Assembly: GCA_003600225.1 (NCBI GenBank)
Contig: QZFT01000078.1
Coordinates: 124,001-188,000, forward strand
From: Pseudonocardiaceae bacterium YIM PH 21723
GTDB lineage: Bacteria > Actinomycetota > Actinomycetes > Mycobacteriales > Pseudonocardiaceae
DNA: 64,000 bases
Reading direction: 5' to 3'
Positions 18,164 through 26,622 of this stretch are shown here, piece after piece. A model generated the notes under the pieces. It was given only the letters and a program-made list of their open reading frames with translations, had not been told where the DNA came from and made no database searches. Position 1 is the first letter of the stretch. Every line of letters starts with the position of its first letter. The position numbers were made by a program, and so were the translations under genes.

Positions 18164-18874
18164 ATGAACGCGCAGCCCCAGTGGGGTCCGCCGCCCGTTC
18201 CACCCACCGACACCGAGCCGCCGGTGTCCAGAACGCCGTTGTTGCTGGCCGGCCTGCTGCCCGCCGTTCTCGCCCTGGTCGAGTTGGTCGCCGGCTTCGT
18301 GCGGAACGGCCTGTACACGTCCGTCGGCGGCACGATGGCGGAGAGCATGCGGGTCGACAGCCCGGTTCCGGCGGTGCTGGTCGGGCTGATCGCCCTGATC
18401 ACCCTCGGCATGGGGATCGCGCTGGCCACCGGGCAGGCCTGGGCCAAGTACGCGGTGCTGATCCTGTCCGGGGTGTTCGTACTGGCCAAGCTGATCTGCA
18501 CGGCGGTCATCGCCAAGGTGATGTACCAGGGTGCCGGTCCGATCCGCGAGCTGTCCGGTTCGCAGGGCGACAACACCGTCCTGCTGGTCATTCTGCTGTC
18601 ACAGGTCGGGGTCGTGCTGTGGACGGCCGCCGTGTTCCTCAACCTGCGGGGCGCCGTGGGTGACACGCTCGCCGAGCTGGCCGAGCGGCGGCCGGAGCCC
18701 ACTCCGAGCCCGTTCGGACCGCCGCAGTTCCCGCAGCACGTGCCGAACCAGCCGTTCGGCACCGGGCAGTTCCCGGTCGTGCCGCCGCAGGGCCCGCCGA
18801 CCGGTGGCTTCCCGCAGCAGCCGCCGTTCCCGCCCCAGCAGCCTCCGCAGAACTGGGGTCAGTCACCCCGGTGA
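18164..18874 (+). CDS. Four-helix membrane protein with Pro-rich tail
   Basis: 236 residues. About four membrane segments lie between residues 20 and 165 (LLLAGLLPAVLALVELVAGF; AVLVGLIALITLGMGIAL; YAVLILSGVFVLAKLICTAV; LLVILLSQVGVVLWTAAVFL). The C-terminal ~65 residues are Pro/Gln/Gly/Phe-rich and low complexity. It is the last gene of the apparent operon that begins at 14975, and GGGAGA precedes the ATG. No family was recognised beyond a general actinobacterial small-membrane-protein pattern; it may anchor or sense the exported partners. Confidence 0.7.
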   Translation: MNAQPQWGPPPVPPTDTEPPVSRTPLLLAGLLPAVLALVELVAGFVRNGLYTSVGGTMAESMRVDSPVPAVLVGLIALITLGMGIALATGQAWAKYAVLILSGVFVLAKLICTAVIAKVMYQGAGPIRELSGSQGDNTVLLVILLSQVGVVLWTAAVFLNLRGAVGDTLAELAERRPEPTPSPFGPPQFPQHVPNQPFGTGQFPVVPPQGPPTGGFPQQPPFPPQQPPQNWGQSPR

Positions 18875-18881
18875 TCATCGA

Positions 18882-18991
18882 GTAAGGGGCACCCTTACTG
18901 CGTCCAACGCAGTGTGGGTGCCCCTTACTGCGTCCAACGTGGTGAGGGTGCCCCTTACTGCATCCAACGCAGTGTGGGTGCCCCTTACTGC
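18882..18991. repeat. Tandem ~30-bp repeats forming terminator hairpins
   Basis: The core GGGTGCCCCTTACTGC starts at 18915, 18945 and 18976, and a related copy GGGGCACCCTTACTGC starts at 18885, so the period is 30-31 bp. GTAAGGGGCACCC (18882-18894) is the exact complement of GGGTGCCCCTTAC (18915-18927), so alternative hairpins can form. It lies between two convergent genes and probably works as a bidirectional terminator. Confidence 0.8.
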
Positions 18992-18993
18992 GT

Positions 18994-19830
18994 TCAGCGG
19001 ACGGCGAGGGCCGGGCGGGCCAGATCCAGCGTGGTGCCCTTGGGCGGGTTGTCCGCCGCCAGCAGTTCGTCGTAGGCGCGGGTTCCGGTGAGAACTCGCA
19101 GCAGGAACGCGGTGCTCAGCGCCTTGACCAGGCGCGCGGTCTTCCGCTCCGGCTTGCCGTCGATCAGCAGCGTCGACCAGTGCGAGCCCTCGGTGAAGCC
19201 CAGGTGGCTGGCCGCCGGGATACCCCGCAGCTGCACCGCGCCCGCCCAGGCGTTGGCCAGCGGTTCGCTGTGCCCGACCGCCGGGGCGACCCGGTCCTCG
19301 CCGCCGTAGAGGTGCATCGCGGGCATGGTGCAGTCGTTGGACGCGTCCAACGCGGACGGCAGCGTCTCGGCCGAGGCCAGGGTCACCACGCCCCGCGCCC
19401 GCTCGTCCTGCGATGCGGCCAGCACCGCGCAGCCGCCGCCGGTGGAGTGCCCGGCGAGCCCCATCCGCTCCGGGTGCACGCTGATCTTGCCGTCGCCGAG
19501 CGGCACGCCGGACAGGATGTCCAGGGTGGTGCGCAGGTCGGCGGCCAGCAGCCGGTGCGATTGCAGCGGGCCACGCTGGGTGTCCGGCGCGGCGGCGACG
19601 ATTCCCCAGGAGGCCCAGTGCCGCAGCAGGTAGTAGTACCGCTCGGCGGGCTGGAGCCAGCCGTGGCCGAACGCCACCGCCGGCAGGCTGCGGCCGGACT
19701 GCGGGGTGAACACGGCGCCGGGCAGCCCGACGAGTCCCAGGTCGCCGCGCAACACCTCGTGCTGACCGGGACGGCTGAGCTCGTGCAGGAGTTCTTTGGC
19801 GGTGGGGGCCATGTCCAAAAAGTAGTCCAT
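18994..19830 (-). CDS. Alpha/beta-hydrolase (dienelactone hydrolase / chlorophyllase-like)
   Basis: 278 residues of a single alpha/beta-hydrolase domain. The nucleophile elbow GHSTGGG carries the Ser, the strand YGGEDRVAP gives the likely Asp and ASHLGF the catalytic His. The oxyanion region reads [12 protein letters not shown]. No signal peptide is seen, so it is likely cytosolic. The substrate is unknown; the closest pattern is the polyester-hydrolase/chlorophyllase-type esterases. The frame stays open far upstream through the palindromic element near 21.5 kb, but the protein-like sequence begins at ATG 19830, which has GGAAG upstream. It is divergent from nnrD. Confidence 0.82.
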   Translation of the reverse strand: MDYFLDMAPTAKELLHELSRPGQHEVLRGDLGLVGLPGAVFTPQSGRSLPAVAFGHGWLQPAERYYYLLRHWASWGIVAAAPDTQRGPLQSHRLLAADLRTTLDILSGVPLGDGKISVHPERMGLAGHSTGGGCAVLAASQDERARGVVTLASAETLPSALDASNDCTMPAMHLYGGEDRVAPAVGHSEPLANAWAGAVQLRGIPAASHLGFTEGSHWSTLLIDGKPERKTARLVKALSTAFLLRVLTGTRAYDELLAADNPPKGTTLDLARPALAVR

Positions 19831-19944
19831 CGGCAGCTTCCGGCCAGTGCAGGCCTGCTTGTGCGGGTTATCTCTCACGATGGGGTGATCACTCGATCTC
19901 GCTAGACTCGTTGGGTTCTTGGGGCTGGAACAGCGGAGGCGCAG

Positions 19945-21414
19945 ATGCGGGGTGCGTGGACAACCGAGCGGGTGCGGGCGGCGGAGGACACCGTCATGGC
20001 CCGGACCAAGCCGGGCGAGCTGATGCGCCGGGCCGCGTTCGCGCTGGCCGCGCACGCCGCGGGCATGCTCGGTGAACATCGTGGCCGGGTACCGGGCAGC
20101 AAGGTCGTGCTGCTGGTGGGCGCGGGTAACAACGGCGGCGACGCGTTGTGGGCGGGTGCCTTCCTGCGCAAGCGGGGAGCGCAGGTCACCGCGCTGCTGC
20201 TGGACCCCGAGCGGGCACACGAGGAGGGACTGGCCGCCCTGCGCAAGGAGCGGGGCCGGGTCATCCCGGTGTCGCTGCTCGGCGAGGAGATCACCCAGGC
20301 GGTCGGCGACGCGGATCTGGTGATCGACGGCATCGTCGGACTGTCCGCGCGTGGTGGCCTGCGGCAGACCGCGGCCGCGCTGGTCGAGGCGGCCGACGGG
20401 GTACCGATCCTGGCCGTGGACCTGCCCAGCGGCGTCAATCCGGACACCGGTGAGGTGGACGGCGAGGCCGTGTACGCGGACGAGACGGTCACCTTCGGCT
20501 GCCGCAAGCCCGGCCACCTGCTCGGTGCGGGCGTGAAGCACAGCGGCACGGTGCACGTGGTGGACATCGGCATCGGCGACGAGCTCGGCGAGCCGGATGT
20601 GGCCGCCCTGGAGCCCGCCGAGGTCGGCGCGTTGTGGCCGGTGCCCGGCCCGTCGGACGACAAGTACACGCAGGGCGTGTCCGGCATCGCCGCCGGTTCC
20701 ACCGCGTACCCCGGCGCCGCGGTGCTGTCCGCCGGCGCCGCCGTGGCCGCGACCTCCGGCATGGTCCGGTACGCGGGCTCGGTGGCCGACCAGGTCGTCG
20801 CCCGCTGGCCCGAGGTGGTCGCCAGCAAGTCGATCACCGACGCGGGCCGGGTCCAGGCCTGGGCCGTCGGCCCGGGGATCGGGGTCGGCGAATCCGCGCA
20901 CAGCCTGCTCAAGCACGTCTTCGCCGCCGGGGTACCGGTGGTGCTGGACGCCGACGCGATCACCGTGCTGGCCAAGCAGCCGGAACTGCTGGATCTGCGG
21001 GACCCTGAGGTGCCGCTGGTCTTCACCCCGCACGATCGGGAGTTCATCCGGCTGTTCGGCGAGATCGGCACCGACCGGCCGGCCGCGGTGCGCGAAGCCG
21101 CCCGGAAGCACAACGCGGTGGTGCTGCTCAAGGGCAACACCACGATCATCGCCGACCCGGACGGCCAGGTGCTGGTGCACAACGCCCGTACCGCCTGGCC
21201 CGCCACGGCCGGCTCCGGTGACGTGCTCACCGGCCTGATCACCGCCCTGGTCGCCGCCGGCCGCCCGCCGATTCTGGCCGCGGCCGCCGCGGTCCTGGTG
21301 CACCACCTGGCCGCCGAACTGGCCGCCGCGGGGGCTCCCATCGGCGCCTCGGCCCTGCTGGAGCACATTCCGGACGCCATCCGCACGGTCCGCGCCGCCC
21401 ACAGCGCGCGCTGA
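19945..21414 (+). CDS. nnrD: Bifunctional NAD(P)HX epimerase / dehydratase
   Basis: 489 residues. It repairs hydrated NAD(P)H: the N-terminal YjeF domain epimerises R-NAD(P)HX and the C-terminal ribokinase-fold domain dehydrates the S form with ADP or ATP. The N-terminal domain (~1-215) shows VGAGNNGGDALW and VDLPSGVNPDTGE. The C-terminal domain (~235-485) shows VGPGIGVG, VLDADAIT, FTPHDREF, LLKGNTTIIA and TAGSGDVLTG with the catalytic Asp. GGAGG precedes the ATG. The position upstream of alr is the same as in mycobacteria. Confidence 0.96.
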   Translation: MRGAWTTERVRAAEDTVMARTKPGELMRRAAFALAAHAAGMLGEHRGRVPGSKVVLLVGAGNNGGDALWAGAFLRKRGAQVTALLLDPERAHEEGLAALRKERGRVIPVSLLGEEITQAVGDADLVIDGIVGLSARGGLRQTAAALVEAADGVPILAVDLPSGVNPDTGEVDGEAVYADETVTFGCRKPGHLLGAGVKHSGTVHVVDIGIGDELGEPDVAALEPAEVGALWPVPGPSDDKYTQGVSGIAAGSTAYPGAAVLSAGAAVAATSGMVRYAGSVADQVVARWPEVVASKSITDAGRVQAWAVGPGIGVGESAHSLLKHVFAAGVPVVLDADAITVLAKQPELLDLRDPEVPLVFTPHDREFIRLFGEIGTDRPAAVREAARKHNAVVLLKGNTTIIADPDGQVLVHNARTAWPATAGSGDVLTGLITALVAAGRPPILAAAAAVLVHHLAAELAAAGAPIGASALLEHIPDAIRTVRAAHSAR

Positions 21415-21551
21415 TCTCGGGTCGGTTGCTTCTGGTTGTCGGCGAAGGACGGCTTTGGAGGGGGAGACGGGCTTGGGGCCGCGTCTTTCCTGCCTGCGTG
21501 TTGGGTGGGGGCACGCCTGTCTGGTGGGGATGGGTCGCCGCGCGGGGCTTT

Positions 21552-21608
21552 TCATGATCAAGGGCGGATTTGGTGCGTTAGATGCACCAAATCCGCCCTT
21601 GATCATGA
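21552..21608. repeat. Perfect 25-bp hairpin within the nested element (family C)
   Basis: Arms at 21552-21576 and 21584-21608 are exact complements with a 7-base loop. Key core is GGGCGGATTTGGTGC. A diverged relative of the left arm (18 of 21 positions) is found at 30916-30936. Confidence 0.88.
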
Positions 21609-21690
21609 GGAATCCGGGCGACACAGTGCGGAAATGGCGCGACACGCCGTGTTTCCCATGGATTGGACGTCCACTATGGACGGTGAGTAC

Positions 21691-21767
21691 CTGAAGGCGT
21701 CCTCCGTTTACCCCAGGTAAACAAAGGACGCCTTCAGTGCGCTCAGGTAAACGATGGCGTCCTTCAG
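21691..21767. repeat. Three-armed inverted/direct repeat inside the nested element
   Basis: An arm at 21691-21712 pairs with 21716-21737 with two mismatches. The second arm is then repeated in diverged form at 21744-21767 (AGGTAAACGATGGCGTCC). It could fold as alternative hairpins. Confidence 0.7.
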
Positions 21768-22072
21768 GTCCACCGCGGAAGCGGCCCATCCCCACCGGAC
21801 CGGCGCGACAGCCCCACCCAACACGCAGGCAGGAAAGACGCGCCCCACCACCCATCTCCCCCGCCAAAGCCGCTTTCGCCGACCGCCAGACCCGGCCACC
21901 ACGCGGTTGACGTAGGTCACGCCCGGGACCCGGGGCGCGCCGAAGGGCCTTGGGTGCGTGCGGTTTTCCGGGTTCCGGTGCACCGGGCGTGGCCGAAATG
22001 CAGGTCAGCGCGTTGTAGCGGCAGACGATCATTGGCCCATCGGGGCTAATGCTGTGTCACCATGGAGGAACC

Positions 22073-23209
22073 ATGGTTCTCCGTACAGACACCGCGACCC
22101 ACCGCGCCGAGACGCTGATCGACCTGGGCGCCATCAGCCACAATGTCCAGCTGCTGGCCGCCAGGGCGACCGAGCACGGCGCGGCGACCATGGTCGTGGT
22201 CAAGGCCGACGGCTACGGCCACGGCGCGGTCCCCGTCGCGAAGGCAGCCCTCCGGGGTGGCGCCACCTGGCTGGGTACCGCCGCCATCGACGAGGCCCTC
22301 CAGCTGCGCGAGGCCGGCATCACCGCGCCCATCCTCACCTGGCTGTACGTGCCCGGTGAGGACTTCGCGGGCGCCATCGCGGCCGATATCGACCTCGCGG
22401 TGTCGAGCATCGACGGCCTGCGGCTGGTCGAGGCCGCCGCCCGCCAGGCGGGTAAACCTGCGCGGGTGCACCTCAAGGTGGACACCGGGCTGACCCGCAA
22501 CGGCGCGCAGCCCGCGGACTGGGCCGACCTGGTGAAACACGCGCTGGCCAGTGACGAGGTGCGGCCGCTCGCGATCTGGTCCCACCTGGCCAGCGCCGAC
22601 GAGCCCGGCCACGAGAACATCGACCTGCAGGCCACCCGCTTCGACGAGGCGTATCGGGCCTGCAAGGAGTTCGGCTGGAACCCGTTGCGCCACCTGGCGA
22701 ACTCGGCGGCCACGCTCACCCGGCCCGACCTCTACTTCGACATCGTCCGCCCGGGAGTGGCCGCCTATGGCCTGAACCCGATCCCCGGGCTGGATGACGG
22801 CGGTCTCATTCCCGCCATGAGTTTCCGCTCAGTGGTAGCCCTGGTGAAGCGAGTGCCGGCCGGTGAGGGAGTCTCCTACGGACACAGCTGGACCACCCCC
22901 AGGGACACCACCCTGGCGCTGGTCCCGGTCGGATACGCGGACGGTATTCCGCGCTCCCTTTCCGGCAGATTCCAGGTTGTACTCGGTGGCAGGCCGCGAG
23001 ACGTCGTCGGCCGGGTGTGCATGGATCAGATCGTCGTGGACCTCGGTGACGACACCGCGTCCATCGGCGACGAGGTGCTGGTGTTCGGCCCGGGTACCCA
23101 GGGCGAGCAGACCGCCCAGGACTGGGCGGACCGCCTCGGCACCATCCATTACGAAATCGTGTGTGGCATGGGGCGTTCGCGCGTGCGGCGCACCTATGTC
23201 GACGGATAG
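22073..23209 (+). CDS. alr: Alanine racemase
   Basis: 378 residues. PLP enzyme that makes D-alanine for peptidoglycan. The N-terminal TIM barrel carries the PLP lysine Lys44 in VVKADGYGHGA. The catalytic Tyr is in EGVSYGHSW (~265), and the C-terminal beta domain has PVGYADGIPRS and GRVCMDQ. The in-frame ATG at 22049 is possible, but ATG 22073 has GGAGGA directly upstream and gives the usual N-terminus. It starts the line of genes alr, hydrolase, tsaE, tsaB, rimI. Confidence 0.97.
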   Translation: MVLRTDTATHRAETLIDLGAISHNVQLLAARATEHGAATMVVVKADGYGHGAVPVAKAALRGGATWLGTAAIDEALQLREAGITAPILTWLYVPGEDFAGAIAADIDLAVSSIDGLRLVEAAARQAGKPARVHLKVDTGLTRNGAQPADWADLVKHALASDEVRPLAIWSHLASADEPGHENIDLQATRFDEAYRACKEFGWNPLRHLANSAATLTRPDLYFDIVRPGVAAYGLNPIPGLDDGGLIPAMSFRSVVALVKRVPAGEGVSYGHSWTTPRDTTLALVPVGYADGIPRSLSGRFQVVLGGRPRDVVGRVCMDQIVVDLGDDTASIGDEVLVFGPGTQGEQTAQDWADRLGTIHYEIVCGMGRSRVRRTYVDG

Positions 23210-23221
23210 GAAGACTGCGAC

Positions 23222-24334
23222 ATGAGCCGGTTATGGCGCAACGTGGGGGTCGCGTCGGGGGTGGTCGCGGCCGCCGTCGGCGGGATCGCGGTCGGAGTCG
23301 GCGCCCGGGGAGCCGTGATCGGCAGGCAGCTGCGCAAGGCCGAGCGGAACGACCCCTACGCGGACATCGGCCTCGGCGAGATCCCGGCCGACCGCGAGTA
23401 CACGGTCGCGGCCGACGACGGCGTGCCCCTGGCCGTCGAGGAGACGCTGCCCGCGGGCGGCGGTACCCCGGACATCACCGTGGTCCTGCTACACGGCTGG
23501 ACCCTCGATCAGCGGATGTGGCACTTCCAGCGCTTCGCATTGTCCGAAATGGACAGTCCGAAGGTGCGGGTGCTGACCTACGACCACCGCAGTCACGGCC
23601 GCTCCGGCCGTTCGCGCAAGAGCGCGTGCACCATCGAGCAACTGGCCAGGGACCTGGACGCCGTGCTGCGGGTCATGGTCCCGGAAGGCCCGATCGTGCT
23701 GGTCGGTCACTCCATGGGCGGCATGACGATCATGAGCCTCGCCGAGCAGCGGCCGGACCTGTTCGACGAGCGGATCCGCGGCGTCGCCCTGGTCAACACC
23801 TCGGCCGGCGAGCTGGGCTCCTACGGGCTGAACGGCCCGATTCTGTCGCCGAAGAACCCGCTCACCCAGGGCATCGGCCGGCTGGCCCGCATTCAGCCGG
23901 ACCTGGTGAAGCTGACCAGGGGACTGGCCGACGACATCGAGTGGGGGGTGATCCGCGGCGTCGCGTTCGGTGACAAGGACGTGCCGTTGTCGCTGGTCAA
24001 CCTGATGTACGAGATGATCAATGGCTGCGATGTCAAGGCGATCACCGACTTCATGAGCACGCTGAACACGCACAACCGGCTGGCCGCGCTGCCCGCGCTG
24101 GCCCGATGTCAGGTGAGCGTGATCGGTGGCTCCGCCGACAAGCTGACCCCCTACGAGCACTCCGAATTGATGGCCGCCGAGATCCCGGAGGCCGAGCTGA
24201 TCGAGGTGTCGGGGGCAGGGCATATGGTGAACCTGGAAGCACCGGACCAGGTCAACGAGGCACTCGCCGGCCTGGCCACCCGGTCGGTCGAGGAGAAACG
24301 AGCAGGTAGGCGAAAGTGGTGGAAACAGGCCTGA
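23222..24334 (+). CDS. Alpha/beta-hydrolase with N-terminal membrane anchor
   Basis: 370 residues. A hydrophobic N-terminal helix (VASGVVAAAVGGIAVGVGA) probably anchors or exports the protein. The alpha/beta-hydrolase fold follows: HGWTLDQRMW oxyanion region, nucleophile elbow VGHSMGGM, Asp in GGSADKLTPYEH and His in GAGHMVNLE. The C-terminus is basic (KRAGRRKWWK). It begins 12 bases after alr and overlaps tsaE by 19 bases, so it belongs to the operon. The same gene is often found between alr and tsaE in actinomycetes; the substrate is unknown. Confidence 0.88.
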   Translation: MSRLWRNVGVASGVVAAAVGGIAVGVGARGAVIGRQLRKAERNDPYADIGLGEIPADREYTVAADDGVPLAVEETLPAGGGTPDITVVLLHGWTLDQRMWHFQRFALSEMDSPKVRVLTYDHRSHGRSGRSRKSACTIEQLARDLDAVLRVMVPEGPIVLVGHSMGGMTIMSLAEQRPDLFDERIRGVALVNTSAGELGSYGLNGPILSPKNPLTQGIGRLARIQPDLVKLTRGLADDIEWGVIRGVAFGDKDVPLSLVNLMYEMINGCDVKAITDFMSTLNTHNRLAALPALARCQVSVIGGSADKLTPYEHSELMAAEIPEAELIEVSGAGHMVNLEAPDQVNEALAGLATRSVEEKRAGRRKWWKQA

Positions 24335-24810
24335 GCAGCCGGGTGGAGCTGCCCACCGTGGCGGACACCGAGGCGTTCGGTGCGCGGCTGGGAGCCGTCT
24401 GCGGCCCTGGTGACCTGGTCTTGCTGGCCGGTCCGCTCGGCGCCGGGAAGACCGCGCTGACCAGGGGAATCGGTGCTGGACTCGGGGTGACCGGACAGGT
24501 CGCCTCGCCGACCTTCGTGATCGCCAGGGTGCATCAGCCCGGCCCGGCGGGGCGCGCGACCCTGGTACACGTCGACGCGTACCGGCTGGGTGGCGAGCTG
24601 GAACTGGACGATCTGGACCTGGACACCGAGCTGGAGCACGCTGTGCTGGTCATCGAGTGGGGCGAGGGGCTGGCCGAGCGGCTGGCCGAGGAGCACCTGC
24701 TGCTGCGGCTGGAGCGCCGCGACGATGACGTGCGGATCGCGACGCTGGCACCCAGTGGTGAGTCCTGGGAGAGCCGGGTTCGTGAACTGACCGCCGCGAC
24801 CGGCGCGTAG
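24316..24810 (+). CDS. tsaE: tRNA t6A synthesis ATPase TsaE
   Basis: 164 residues. TsaE is the ATPase that works with TsaB and TsaD in adding threonylcarbamoyl to A37 of ANN-decoding tRNAs. Walker A is GPLGAGKT at residues 39-46, the switch-like region SPTFVIARVH follows, and the HVDAYRL and VIEWGEGL motifs are conserved. It starts with GTG inside the 3' end of the hydrolase gene. An in-frame second GTG three bases later is equally possible. Confidence 0.95.
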   Translation: MVETGLSSRVELPTVADTEAFGARLGAVCGPGDLVLLAGPLGAGKTALTRGIGAGLGVTGQVASPTFVIARVHQPGPAGRATLVHVDAYRLGGELELDDLDLDTELEHAVLVIEWGEGLAERLAEEHLLLRLERRDDDVRIATLAPSGESWESRVRELTAATGA

Positions 24811-24821
24811 CCTGCACAGCC

Positions 24822-25475
24822 ATGCTCGTTCTCGCGCTGGATACCTCAACCCCGGCCGTCGTCGTTGGGATCATTGACACCGACCAGGAGTCACCGCTCG
24901 CCGAGCGGTTCGTGATCAATCCCCGAGGACATGGCGAGCTGTTGACCCCGCTCATTCAAGAGATCGTGGCCGAGGCCGGCCTGACGATGAGCCGCCTCGA
25001 CGCCGTCGTGTGCGGCACCGGACCCGGCCCGTTCACCAGCCTGCGCGTCGGCATGGTCACCGGCGCCTCCATCGCCGACGCGCTGGGCAAGCCGGTCTAC
25101 CCGGTGTGCTCGCTGGACGCGATCGGCGTCGCCGCCGCCGAGGTGGACGACCTGCTGGTGATCACCGACGCCCGGCGCAAGGAGCTGTACTGGGCCCGGT
25201 ACCACCGCGGCGTGCGGGTTGCGGGTCCGGCCGTCGGTAAGCCGGAGGACGTACGGGTTCCCGGTGTCGTGCTGGCCGGCCATGTGGCTTCTCTCTACGC
25301 CGAGCCGTGGGAGTTGCCGGACCGCGGCATCGAGTACCCGACGACCGCCACCCTGGTGGCCGCCGCCGGTGATGCTCTGCTGACCGGCGCCGAGCCCGGC
25401 GAGATGGTGCCGCTCTACCTACGCAAGCCGGATGCGGTGGAACCAGGAGCACGGAAGTCGGTCATCCAGGCATGA
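24822..25475 (+). CDS. tsaB: tRNA t6A synthesis protein TsaB
   Basis: 217 residues, ASKHA fold without its own catalytic site, scaffold for TsaD. It opens with LVLALDTSTPAVVVGI and contains the family block VCGTGPGPFTSLRVGM. It begins 11 bases after tsaE and its stop overlaps the rimI start (ATGA). The usual partner tsaD, normally just after rimI, is missing from this locus. Confidence 0.95.
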   Translation: MLVLALDTSTPAVVVGIIDTDQESPLAERFVINPRGHGELLTPLIQEIVAEAGLTMSRLDAVVCGTGPGPFTSLRVGMVTGASIADALGKPVYPVCSLDAIGVAAAEVDDLLVITDARRKELYWARYHRGVRVAGPAVGKPEDVRVPGVVLAGHVASLYAEPWELPDRGIEYPTTATLVAAAGDALLTGAEPGEMVPLYLRKPDAVEPGARKSVIQA

Positions 25476-25939
25476 GTGAGGTGTCTCTGGCTCGGCTACG
25501 GCACGAGGACGTGCCGCGCTGTGCCGAGCTGGAACGCCTGCTGTTCCCGGAGGACGACCCGTGGTCGGAGCGCGCGTTCCACTCCGAACTGGACGGCGGG
25601 CACTTCTACCTCGGCGGCTACCTGGCCGACGGCAGGCTGGTCGGCTACGCGGGCCTGGCCGTGGTGGCGGGCCCGCCCGCGGCGGAGGCCGAGGTGCACA
25701 CCATCGGCGTCGACCCGGCCTGGCAGGGACGCGGCGTCGGCCGGGCGCTGCTGGCCGTGCTGATGGAGCAGGCCGACGCGATCTCGGCGACGGTGTACCT
25801 GGAGGTCCGCACCGACAACCGCGCCGCGATCGGCCTCTACGTCGCGCACGGCTTCCAGGAGGTCGGCATCCGCAAGCGCTACTACCAGCCTTCCGGAGCC
25901 GACGCCTACGTCATGCGCCGCCTGGCCGTGAAGCCCTAG
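25472..25939 (+). CDS. rimI: Ribosomal protein S18-alanine N-acetyltransferase
   Basis: 155-residue GNAT enzyme that acetylates the N-terminal Ala of S18 with acetyl-CoA. It shows the acetyl-CoA loop GRGVGRALL after VDPAWQ, the strand TVYLEVRTDNRAAIGLYVAHGF and the terminal YYQPSGADAYVM typical of RimI. ATGA coupling with tsaB supports the assignment. In related genomes tsaD comes next; here an accessory region of about 19 kb begins. Confidence 0.93.
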   Translation: MSEVSLARLRHEDVPRCAELERLLFPEDDPWSERAFHSELDGGHFYLGGYLADGRLVGYAGLAVVAGPPAAEAEVHTIGVDPAWQGRGVGRALLAVLMEQADAISATVYLEVRTDNRAAIGLYVAHGFQEVGIRKRYYQPSGADAYVMRRLAVKP

Positions 25940-25965
25940 CGGTACCGTGTCATCCGGGGGGCGAC

Positions 25966-26622
25966 GTGGAACCTGGAGAAGTACCGACAGTAGCGCTGAT
26001 CGACGATCATCCGGTTGTGCTGGCGGGTATGCGCACCTGGTACGCCGACGCTGCGCCGCCCATCGCAGTGATCGCGGCCGGTCCGGATCCGTCCGTCGCG
26101 ACCGAGGGACCCGGTGCCGACGCCGACGTCGTGGTGCTGGATCTGTGCCTTGGCCGGGCTGGATCGGGAACGGGCAACCTGCGTGAGCTGGTCGACCTCG
26201 GTCGCACGGTTATCGTGTACTCGATGTCTGAGGATGCCGGGATGGCGTTGAACTGCCTGAACCTGGGTGCGTTCTGCTACCTGACCAAGGCCGAGGGGGA
26301 ACGGCACCTGGTGGCGGCTACCAGGGCCGCTGCCGCCGGCAGGCCCTACACTCCGCCGACAATGGCCGGGGCATTCAGTTCCGATCGGGACACCGGCAGG
26401 CCACTGCTGGCGCCCCGCGAGTCGGAGGTGCTTGTGGAGTGGTTCCAGTGTGAGTCCAAGAGCATGGTCGCCGCGCGGCTGGGGCTGTCTGTCAAGACGG
26501 TGAACACCTACCTGGACCGGGTGCGGATCAAGTACGCCAATGTGGGCCGGCCTGCGGTGACCAAAGCGCACCTGGTCGCCAGGGCTATTCAGGATGGACT
26601 GGTATCGCTCGACGAGCTCTGA
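25966..26622 (+). CDS. NarL/LuxR-family response regulator
   Basis: 218 residues. The receiver domain keeps the acidic pair in LIDDHP, the phospho-acceptor Asp in VVVLDLCLG, Ser in VYSMSED and Lys in YLTKAEG, so phosphorylation is expected. The C-terminal LuxR-type helix-turn-helix is LAPRESEVLVEWF ... LGLSVKTVNTYLDRVR. GTG 25966 was chosen because GGGGGG precedes it and the receiver domain then starts at residue ~9; the frame is open upstream, antisense-free but overlapping rimI. It converges with two membrane kinases, with a 34-base overlap at the 3' ends, and they probably form one signalling system. Confidence 0.88.
   Translation: MEPGEVPTVALIDDHPVVLAGMRTWYADAAPPIAVIAAGPDPSVATEGPGADADVVVLDLCLGRAGSGTGNLRELVDLGRTVIVYSMSEDAGMALNCLNLGAFCYLTKAEGERHLVAATRAAAAGRPYTPPTMAGAFSSDRDTGRPLLAPRESEVLVEWFQCESKSMVAARLGLSVKTVNTYLDRVRIKYANVGRPAVTKAHLVARAIQDGLVSLDEL

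Larger units (their letters stand above)
21431..21890. repeat. Nested palindromic element (MITE-like) between nnrD and alr
   Basis: Imperfect ~109-bp inverted repeats bound the element: left arm 21431-21539, right arm 21781-21890. They share a perfect 30-bp core at 21481-21510 and 21812-21841. Inside lie a perfect 25-bp-arm hairpin (21552-21608) and a group of three related arms around GGTAAAC and GGCGTCC (21691-21767). No open frame makes sense as protein. No target-site duplication was found by eye. This explains most of the 658 bases between nnrD and alr. Confidence 0.8.

Noticed and set aside
18882-18991. CRISPR array
   Set aside because: The units are contiguous ~30-bp repeats without unique spacers, and they form terminator stems; no cas genes are near.
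19831-22032. Upstream extension of the alpha/beta-hydrolase frame over nnrD and the palindromic element
   Set aside because: The extension lies antisense to nnrD and codes Arg/Gly/Pro-rich noise. The hydrolase fold starts at ATG 19830.
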